The position numbers were made by a program, and so were the translations under genes. The notes beneath the pieces are model-generated. The model searched no databases. It had not been told where the DNA came from and saw only the letters and a list, made by a program, of their open reading frames with translations. Source: UBA1858 sp965658595 (GTDB taxonomy: Bacteria; Pseudomonadota; Gammaproteobacteria; UBA4575). From it: DNA of 31,788 bases. Shown here in pieces: positions 25,996 through 31,788 of the stretch. Location: positions 1 to 31,788 of the forward strand of contig CBFHSW010000038.1 of the NCBI GenBank assembly GCA_965658595.1, given 5' to 3'. Position 1 is the first letter of the stretch, and every line of letters starts with the position of its first letter.

Positions 25996-27108
25996 TTATT
26001 GTTCCCTATCGCGCTGCGCCCAAAATTGCTGCCTAAATTGAGGGAAACTATCATTCAAAATAGCTTCACGCATCTGCGCCATCAACTGATGGAAATAATG
26101 TAGGTTATGAATGGTATTCAAACGTCCTCCCAACATCTCTCCACATTTATCTAAATGCTTCAAGTAGGCACGTGAGTAGTTCTGGCAGGTATAACACTCA
26201 CAACCTTCTTCAATCGGTCGCTCATCATTTTGATATTGCTTGTTGCGCAGACGTAACACACCGTTAGAAGTATAAAGATAACCATTGCGTGCATTTCTAG
26301 TCGGAATAACGCAATCGAACATATCTACGCCTCGCGCCACCGCCTCCACTAGGTCCTCAGGCTTACCCACTCCCATCAGATAATGTGCAGACTGTTCGGG
26401 TAACTGGTGTTGCAAATGATCAAGAATCTTTATGCGTTCATGAGCGGGCTCACCCACCGATAAGCCACCAATGGCATAACCATCAAAACCTATCTCTTTC
26501 AAGCCACTCAAAGATTCATCGCGCAATTCGTTATACATCCCCCCTTGAATAATCCCGAATAATGCCGCCGAACTATCACCATGGGCTTGCTGGCTACGCT
26601 GAGCCCAGCGCAATGATAAACGCATGGAATCTGCCGTCTCTTTTTCAGTCGCCGGATAGGGAGTACATTCATCAAAAATCATCACGATATCGGAACCCAA
26701 ACTCTTTTGAACCTGCATCGATGATTCCGGTGTAAGCTCAACCTTGGAGCCATTGATTGGCGATCTAAACGTGGCTCCTTGTTCGGTGATTTTGCGATTA
26801 GCTGCCAAACTAAATACTTGAAATCCACCCGAGTCAGTCAAGATAGGCCCCTGCCAGTGCATAAAATCATGCAATCCACCAAAAGTTTCCATCACTTCCA
26901 CTCCAGGTCTCAGCATCAAATGAAAAGTGTTGCCAAGAATAATCTGACTACCACAAGCCGTTAATTCTTCTGCCGTCACACCTTTGACAGAACCATATGT
27001 TCCCACCGGCATGAACACAGGCGTTTTTATCTCTCCTCGTCTGGTCTTCAATGTACCAGCTCGTGCGCCGTTACTGACGGCCTCTATTTTAAAATCTGCT
27101 ACGCCCAT
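25996..27108 (-). CDS. tgt: Queuine/preQ1 tRNA-guanine transglycosylase
   Basis: Tgt exchanges guanine 34 of GUN-anticodon tRNAs for preQ1. The 370-residue TIM barrel has the base-binding TDSGGFQVFS (Asp92), the nucleophile region DCVIPTRNARNG and the zinc site CECYTC with the later His in NTIHNLHYF. It lies between queA (29 bp) and yajC, the standard order. Confidence 0.97.
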   Translation of the reverse strand: MGVADFKIEAVSNGARAGTLKTRRGEIKTPVFMPVGTYGSVKGVTAEELTACGSQIILGNTFHLMLRPGVEVMETFGGLHDFMHWQGPILTDSGGFQVFSLAANRKITEQGATFRSPINGSKVELTPESSMQVQKSLGSDIVMIFDECTPYPATEKETADSMRLSLRWAQRSQQAHGDSSAALFGIIQGGMYNELRDESLSGLKEIGFDGYAIGGLSVGEPAHERIKILDHLQHQLPEQSAHYLMGVGKPEDLVEAVARGVDMFDCVIPTRNARNGYLYTSNGVLRLRNKQYQNDERPIEEGCECYTCQNYSRAYLKHLDKCGEMLGGRLNTIHNLHYFHQLMAQMREAILNDSFPQFRQQFWAQRDREQ

Positions 27109-27137
27109 AATGTATATATTTCAAATAATGAAGTGTC

Positions 27138-28184
27138 TTATGCTAATGCCTGATCTGTAATAAACATAGCATCACCATAACTAAAAAAGCGATATTGTTG
27201 TTGGATGGCGTGTTGATAAGCATGCATCACTCGCTCGCGCCCTGCCAGCGCACTGATTAACATCAGCAACGTGGATTTGGGTAAATGAAAATTAGTTAAT
27301 AACGCATCAACGACTTTAAACTGATAGCCCGGATAAATAAAAATATCTGTGTCATTCATATAAGGTTCAATCTCACCTGAACTGGCAGCGCTCTCTAACG
27401 CTCGCACACAAGTTGTACCGATGGCAATCACTCGATTACCAGCCGCCTTGGTTTGTTTGATTTGCGCACATACCTGCTCGGATACATGCGCATATTCAGA
27501 ATGCATTTTATGTTCAGTCACATCATCAACTTTGACTGGCTTGAAAGTTCCTGCTCCCACATGCAAAGTGACTTTAGCAATATCAACACCCAGTCCTAAG
27601 CACTTATCCAGCAGAGCATCGGTAAAATGCAACCCCGCTGTAGGGGCCGCCACTGCACCAGCGTGTTGAGCATACACTGTCTGATAGCGAGTCTGATCTT
27701 GTTCATTATCTGCACGCTCTATGTAAGGTGGCAATGGCACATGACCATATTCCTGAAAAATCTCTAAAGCAGGACGCTGAGTTAAGAATGATAAAATAAA
27801 AAATTCATCTTCACGCGCAACCACCTCCACACTGATATCATCATTTATAATCAATACACTTCCAATAATCGGTGTGCGATTAGATTTTATTTGCGCTTTT
27901 ACGCGCTGATTCGAGTCAATACGTTCAGCCAAAATTTCAATCTTTCCACCACTTTCCTTGCGTGCAAATAATCTGGCTGGAAACACCTTGGTGTCATTTA
28001 AAACCATTAAGTCACCCGGTCGTAACCAATTTACTAAATCGCTGAACACACCGTCATGCAATTGATCGGATACCTGCGACATCACCAGAAGACGACTTGC
28101 GTCACGCGACTGCGTGGGTTGATGAGCGATTAATGAGGTGGGTAATTCATAATCAAAATCATCAGTACTAAGCTTGTTATTCAT
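27138..28184 (-). CDS. queA: S-adenosylmethionine:tRNA ribosyltransferase-isomerase QueA
   Basis: QueA transfers the ribosyl part of SAM to preQ1-tRNA to make epoxyqueuosine. The product has 348 residues from the ATG at 28184, with family stretches FDYELPTSLIAHQPTQSRDA, HAGAVAAPTAGLHFT, VTLHVGAGTFKPV and TNFHLPKSTLLMLISA. The open frame reaches a TTG 12 bp upstream, but MNNKLSTDDFDYELP from the ATG is the natural start. It is the first gene of queA-tgt-yajC-secD-secF. Confidence 0.96.
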   Translation of the reverse strand: MNNKLSTDDFDYELPTSLIAHQPTQSRDASRLLVMSQVSDQLHDGVFSDLVNWLRPGDLMVLNDTKVFPARLFARKESGGKIEILAERIDSNQRVKAQIKSNRTPIIGSVLIINDDISVEVVAREDEFFILSFLTQRPALEIFQEYGHVPLPPYIERADNEQDQTRYQTVYAQHAGAVAAPTAGLHFTDALLDKCLGLGVDIAKVTLHVGAGTFKPVKVDDVTEHKMHSEYAHVSEQVCAQIKQTKAAGNRVIAIGTTCVRALESAASSGEIEPYMNDTDIFIYPGYQFKVVDALLTNFHLPKSTLLMLISALAGRERVMHAYQHAIQQQYRFFSYGDAMFITDQALA

Positions 28185-28395
28185 AAAGTTAGGCAATGGT
28201 TAGATTAAAACGTATCAACACACCCAGACATAAAATGAAACCAGGCATTCTAGTATTTGATGTTAACAAAGTTTAGGTTAGACTAGCGATATCTTGAAGT
28301 GCATAGACAATCATCTGGTGACATGCTTTAAACTAGATGCCTAATTACTTTCAGACATATCGTATATTTGATACCCATCTATTTGATATTTTAGT

Positions 28396-28480
28396 GCCGG
28401 GGTGGCGGAACTGGTAGACGCGCCGGATTCAAAATCCGGTTTCTTCGGAAGTGCGAGTTCGATTCTCGCCCTCGGCACCA
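28396..28480 (+). tRNA. tRNA-Leu (anticodon CAA)
   Basis: The 85-nt sequence folds as a class II tRNA. The acceptor stem GCCGGGG pairs with CCTCGGC (one G-T), and the D arm contains GGCGGAACTGGTAGACGC. The anticodon stem CCGGA/TCCGG encloses TTCAAAA (anticodon CAA). An extra arm TTTCTTCGGAAGT and T arm GCGAGTTCGATTCTCGC follow, with an encoded CCA end. Leucine tRNA genes are common integration targets, and an integrase gene follows at 28557. Confidence 0.97.
28441..28480 (+). other. Candidate left attachment site in the tRNA-Leu 3' end
   Basis: The 3' part of the tRNA (T arm, acceptor strand and CCA) is the usual crossover region for tyrosine recombinases next to tRNA genes. No second copy of this 3' end occurs in the rest of the window, so the right end of the element must lie outside. 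The exact core is not determined. Confidence 0.4.
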
Positions 28481-28556
28481 TATATAAGTGTTCAACCTAT
28501 CTTATCTTACTGATTAGCTTGAGTTTTTAACTTAATGCTATGAGGTATGGTAGACA

Positions 28557-29693
28557 ATGCGGAAGACAAGCAATAACCCACCCTATACTTTTACTAAACG
28601 AGGTATCTACTACTTCAGTCGTTTAGTGCCATATGACATTCGTTATCACTACAAACAACCAAGAATTGTCCAATCATTAAGAACACGTTCTAGGAAAGAC
28701 GCAGCAAAGCACTCAAAGCTACTCACATATCAACTGGATAATTTCTGGGCAGAACTTAGAATCAATCAGCCCGATATCCCCTGCTCCAACTTTCTATTGA
28801 ATCAACCCACTGAAGTCACTTTGTGTATTGCATTAAATACCTACTTCACTATAAAAGGTGAAAATAGAAATGAAACATTCTTCAGACATAGTGAGCGTTA
28901 CATCAATTACCTAATCCAAGCGACAGCAGACAAATCAATAAAATACTTCACTACTATTGATGCAACTACGTTTCGTGATTGGCTGAAAGAAAAAGGATTA
29001 GCTAATGCATCTATTCAGAAAGCCTTCGCTTGTATTAAAGCTATCTTTAACTTGGCTATTAAAGAACATGGGTTAGCGATAGAAAATCCCTTTAGTAATA
29101 TTCATCTACCCAGTCCAACTGAGGATGCCAAAAAACGAATCCCAATCAGTACTATGGACTTAAAACTGATACAAACAGAATGTATGAGCATAGACGATGA
29201 CTTACGATGGTTGATTGCACTCATCAGTGACACAGGCATGAGACTGGCAGAAGCAGCGGGACTCATAATTGATGATTTGGTACTTGATGATGAAATACCC
29301 CACGTCATCATACAGCCACATAACCATAGACCACTTAAAACTAGAAGCAGCGAACGAGTAATACCATTAGCAGGCGCATCACTCTGGGCAGCTCAGAAAA
29401 TTAAACAGGCTGTAACTGGAGAATATTGTTTTCCCTGTTATACAAATAACGATAGAACAAATGCAAACAGTGCAAGTGCAGCGTTGAACAAATGGATTAA
29501 GGTGTTAACGAATAACAAGAAAAATACCATTCATGGTTTCAGACATAAGTTCAGAGATAGGCTAAGAGCTGTCAATGCTCCACTTGAAATGATTGACCAA
29601 ATTGGTGGTTGGTCAGTTAAGACAGTAGGACAAAGTTATGGTGTAGGCTATAGCTTAATGGCTATGAAAAAGATTCTGAGTGACATGATTTAA
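28557..29693 (+). CDS. Tyrosine recombinase (island integrase)
   Basis: The 378-residue protein has an N-terminal DUF6538-like start (YTFTKRGIYYFSRLVP), a SAM-like core-binding domain (about 85-185) and a C-terminal catalytic domain. Candidate catalytic residues are Arg229 (TGMRLAEAAGL), Lys261 (PLKTRSSERVIPL), His326 and Arg329 (HGFRHKF), Trp352 in the GGWS box (replacing the second His) and Tyr361 (GQSYG). All expected positions are filled, so it looks active. GAGGT upstream of the ATG can act as a rather distant ribosome binding site. It probably drives insertion at the tRNA-Leu gene. Confidence 0.93.
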   Translation: MRKTSNNPPYTFTKRGIYYFSRLVPYDIRYHYKQPRIVQSLRTRSRKDAAKHSKLLTYQLDNFWAELRINQPDIPCSNFLLNQPTEVTLCIALNTYFTIKGENRNETFFRHSERYINYLIQATADKSIKYFTTIDATTFRDWLKEKGLANASIQKAFACIKAIFNLAIKEHGLAIENPFSNIHLPSPTEDAKKRIPISTMDLKLIQTECMSIDDDLRWLIALISDTGMRLAEAAGLIIDDLVLDDEIPHVIIQPHNHRPLKTRSSERVIPLAGASLWAAQKIKQAVTGEYCFPCYTNNDRTNANSASAALNKWIKVLTNNKKNTIHGFRHKFRDRLRAVNAPLEMIDQIGGWSVKTVGQSYGVGYSLMAMKKILSDMI

Positions 29694-29700
29694 GTTTTTT

Positions 29701-29994
29701 CTAAAGTTGCTGTTTTATGAGACTAAACATAATACGTGACACGGTTTCCTTGCTACAGCCAATAACTGCTGCAATATCAATATTTCTAGCAATCAACTTA
29801 TTTGTTTCTTTGTCTCGTAATTGGTTAATTGCCCATTTAATTTTATCTTCATGATTGCTTAGTTGTAGGGCAATCAAATGCCTTTTTGTTAGAGCGAGTC
29901 TTGCTTGGCTACATTTTAATGCTTTCTCATAATAATTATATTTTCGTATAACCGAAAGAAAAAAACCATAAACCATACACATTATCAAACACAA
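29701..29994 (-). pseudogene. Crp/Fnr-type regulator remnant (helix C and HTH only)
   Basis: The 97-codon frame ends with a Crp-like helix-turn-helix, ARNIDIAAVIGCSKETVSR, closely matching E. coli Crp (GQIVGCSRETVGRIL). It is preceded by a helical stretch (ALQLSNHEDKIKWAINQL) that lines up with the dimerisation helix and linker of Crp. The cyclic-nucleotide beta-roll is missing: upstream on the minus strand there is glycosyltransferase sequence in the opposite direction instead. The first codon would be TTG with no ribosome binding site; ATGs at 29982 and 29976 are alternatives. The protein also stops just after the recognition helix. I read it as a truncated gene, but a functional DNA-binding mini-protein cannot be excluded. 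Confidence 0.6.
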
Positions 29995-30128
29995 TATATT
30001 TTTTTTGGAATACTGGATTTAATCGTTCTCCAAGACTTGCACAGGAGTGTTTTATATCATGGAAAAGACTTAATCATTCTTGGGATGTTGTCTTTATTGA
30101 CGATAAAAATGTCAATAATTACGTCGAT
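29952..30128 (+). other. In-frame 5' coding extension of the glycosyltransferase without a start codon
   Basis: Reading in the frame of the glycosyltransferase upstream of its first ATG (30129) stays open back to a TAA at 29949-29951. It yields family-like sequence: TIYFFWNTGFNRSPRLAQEC, then SWKRLNHSWDVVFIDD and NNYVDMG. This matches the N-terminal region of Caps_synth-type glycosyltransferases. There is no in-frame ATG, GTG or TTG in it (only ATA at 29994). The real start has therefore been lost, is non-standard, or lies across a frameshift near the eight-T run at 29999-30006. Confidence 0.75.
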
Positions 30129-30818
30129 ATGGGGCGACATAACAATCTGATAGGAAAGATAACTATTCAAGAGTATGCTGACATTCTACTTATGGAATTG
30201 TTGAATCAAAATGGAGGCGTTTGGGTTGATGCAACATTATTTTGTATAAAACCCCTAGACTCATGGATTAATAAAAAAATTAACAAGAATGATTTAATTG
30301 TTGAGAAAAACCTTGATAGTAGAGTAATGACTAATTCATTTATGGGTTCATTAAAAGATAATTACCTTCTCATCAAGATGATTGATGAATTGACTCAGCA
30401 TTATCAGAGGGACGATGGTAAACATTTACAATTTCGTGACAATTTTTTAAAATTTAAAATTTACAAGCTCACTAAAAATATATTTGGTAGATATAGAATT
30501 ACTTCATTGATATTTATGACACTAGTATTGAAAAAATGGTTATCAATTACACCTTATTTTTATACCATGTACCTTTGGTACTACTTATCTATTTTTGATA
30601 AGAAATTTCGAATTTTCTGGAGTGAGACCAAAACTATTCCGAATTTATATATTTGGGTTAACAAGAATGAAATGTATCAACCAGTTCCAGAAGAAAAAAT
30701 ATTACAGTTAATACTTTATCCTCCACCCGATATTAAATTGAACTGGGAAGTACGAGTTACTTTATCAAGTACTTGTAACTACACACAAGTTCTTTACTGC
30801 TTGAATAAACAAAAATAA
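30129..30818 (+). CDS. Capsular polysaccharide-type glycosyltransferase, probably 5'-truncated
   Basis: From the first ATG the product has 229 residues. It carries the sugar-nucleotide core ITIQEYADILLMELLNQNGG followed by VWVDAT, where Asp34 would be the catalytic or metal-site acid of the Caps_synth/GT32-like family. A C-terminal half with aromatic-rich, partly hydrophobic segments follows. The conserved N-terminal strand and helix are coded just upstream (29952-30128) without a start codon, so the product from 30129 would lack part of the nucleotide-binding fold. It lies 10 bp before the FkbM methyltransferase gene, suggesting joint transcription. The base composition is much richer in A and T than the core genes. 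Donor and acceptor sugars cannot be told. Confidence 0.7.
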   Translation: MGRHNNLIGKITIQEYADILLMELLNQNGGVWVDATLFCIKPLDSWINKKINKNDLIVEKNLDSRVMTNSFMGSLKDNYLLIKMIDELTQHYQRDDGKHLQFRDNFLKFKIYKLTKNIFGRYRITSLIFMTLVLKKWLSITPYFYTMYLWYYLSIFDKKFRIFWSETKTIPNLYIWVNKNEMYQPVPEEKILQLILYPPPDIKLNWEVRVTLSSTCNYTQVLYCLNKQK

Positions 30819-30828
30819 ATAAAATTCA

Positions 30829-31716
30829 ATGAATAAAATTATATCTGAAAGAAGAAATCATAAATCTTTTTATTCATGCTTATTAAATAAGCTAATGAAT
30901 TATGAACTCAAAAAAAGGTCAGCTGAACACAACGAAAGGCGTGGGTTTCCAATAGCGGTATTTGGAAATGATTTAATTGGAATTAAAATAAATATTGATG
31001 GAATATACGAAGGTGAGCATATAGAAGACTTATTTCATTTGCTTAAAAAAATTGATATTGATGTTCAAAATTCAACAGCAATAGATATTGGTGCAAATAT
31101 TGGTAATCACTCTATCGAATTTTCTAAATTTTTTGCTAACGTAATTTGCTTTGAACCGAACCCACGTACTTTTGATATCTTAGCTGCAAATACTAAACGC
31201 ATACATAATGTACAAATCTTTCCTTGGGGCTGCTCATCCAAAGTCAACAAGATTAAATTTCACGAAGACTTCAATAATATTGGGGCTAGTTCAAGCGTAG
31301 TAGGTATCAACTCGGATAGTGATTTTGAAGTATATGTGAAGCCACTTGATGAAATGATTGATACTTTAAGGAATGTATCTTTAATTAAAATCGATGTCGA
31401 GGGCATGGAATTTTCTGCTCTAAAAGGTGCTGAAAAAGTTATTACGAAACACTATCCAGTTATTTGCTTTGAACAGCATGGATCTGAGTTTGATTGTGAA
31501 TTTAACGAGACAAAATCAATAAATTGGCTTCGCTCTAAAGGCTATAAGATATTTTCACTAGCTCACAAGGAACGAAGAAATACAGTTATTAAAAAATTAC
31601 ACAACTTGAAACAATTATTATTTGGGTACAATAAACATAGGGCGATTATTGAGTACGAGAAACTTCCAAAAGCAACTTACTCAATGATTTATGCAGTGCA
31701 TTCTAATTTTCTATGA
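30829..31716 (+). CDS. FkbM-family SAM-dependent methyltransferase
   Basis: The 295-residue protein has the Rossmann SAM-binding motif DIGANIGNHS at 86-95, the acidic strand end FEPNP at 108-112 and the FkbM signature LIKIDVEGMEFSALKGAEKV. FkbM-type enzymes O-methylate sugars or polyketides; in polysaccharide loci they usually decorate glycans. Its position 10 bp after a capsule-type glycosyltransferase supports a glycan role, though the substrate is unknown. No clear ribosome binding site precedes the ATG. The gene is AT-rich like its neighbour and fits horizontally acquired DNA. Confidence 0.85.
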   Translation: MNKIISERRNHKSFYSCLLNKLMNYELKKRSAEHNERRGFPIAVFGNDLIGIKINIDGIYEGEHIEDLFHLLKKIDIDVQNSTAIDIGANIGNHSIEFSKFFANVICFEPNPRTFDILAANTKRIHNVQIFPWGCSSKVNKIKFHEDFNNIGASSSVVGINSDSDFEVYVKPLDEMIDTLRNVSLIKIDVEGMEFSALKGAEKVITKHYPVICFEQHGSEFDCEFNETKSINWLRSKGYKIFSLAHKERRNTVIKKLHNLKQLLFGYNKHRAIIEYEKLPKATYSMIYAVHSNFL

Positions 31717-31770
31717 GTAAGAGTTCATGCAAATAATATACAACTAGATATAGTTTATACTCTGTCTTAC
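31717..31770 (+). terminator. Imperfect stem-loop directly after the FkbM gene
   Basis: Immediately after the TGA stop, GTAAGAGT at 31717-31724 can pair with ACTCT and CTTAC near 31759-31770. Inside, AACTA and TAGTT flank a GATA loop, with TATA on both sides. No T-tract follows. It may be an end-of-transcript structure or chance AT-rich pairing. The remaining bases to the window end show no gene. Confidence 0.35.
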
Positions 31771-31788
31771 CTAGCATTCACTCACTGA

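Larger units (their letters stand above)
28441..31788. mobile_element. Left end of a tRNA-Leu-anchored genomic island
   Basis: A tyrosine integrase gene starts 76 bp after the tRNA and reads away from it. Beyond it the DNA becomes visibly more AT-rich and carries a regulator remnant, a capsule-type glycosyltransferase and an FkbM methyltransferase. None of these belongs to the conserved core gene order to the left. The right boundary is not in the window. Confidence 0.75.

Noticed and set aside
28481..31788. Right attachment site, CRISPR array, toxin-antitoxin or defence genes in the island part
   Set aside because: I read both strands and found no copy of the tRNA 3' end, no spaced repeats and no protein motifs of such systems in this part.

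Overview
The window looks like chromosome from a gammaproteobacterium outside the Enterobacterales. The evidence is an SMC-type condensin followed directly by zipA, an rlmN-pilW-rodZ-hisS-yfgM-bamB-der block, a complete isc operon behind trmJ with divergent suhB, and a queA-tgt-yajC-secD-secF operon. I cannot name the genus from sequence alone. Nearly all genes are on the minus strand.

Layout. 1-3766 (minus): the start of zipA and all of smc. 3820-4209 (plus): a one-domain queF. 4438-5588 (minus): a cyclopropane fatty acid synthase (cfa) gene carrying a one-base frameshift and an in-frame stop. 5806-14907 (minus): a long run ndk-rlmN-pilW-rodZ-hisS-yfgM-bamB-der-aminotransferase with short gaps or overlaps, read from a good sigma70-like promoter at 14967-14995. 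ispG, usually between rodZ and hisS in E. coli, is not there. 15236-20853 (minus): iscR-iscS-iscU-iscA-hscB-hscA-fdx-iscX, with a strong IscR type 1 operator at 20921-20945. 20991-22603: trmJ (minus) and suhB (plus), divergent. 22708-28184 (minus): queA-tgt-yajC-secD-secF.

From about 28396 the character changes. A tRNA-Leu(CAA) gene is followed by a tyrosine recombinase gene reading away from it, then by visibly more AT-rich DNA. That DNA holds a remnant of a Crp/Fnr-type regulator (helix C and helix-turn-helix only), a capsule-type glycosyltransferase whose conserved N-terminal region lies upstream of any usable start codon, and an FkbM-family methyltransferase. This is the left end of an integrated island carrying surface-polysaccharide genes; its right end is outside the window.

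Functionally, the core part covers chromosome organisation and division (smc, zipA, rodZ), envelope assembly and export (bamB, yfgM, secDF-yajC, pilW), translation and RNA modification (hisS, der, rlmN, trmJ, queF, queA, tgt) and iron-sulfur cluster assembly (isc). I found no CRISPR array, no rRNA and no convincing undescribed multi-gene system. The most interesting places are the head-to-head junction of two 5'-truncated genes at about 29950-29995, the nearly intact but broken cfa, and the tRNA-anchored island.
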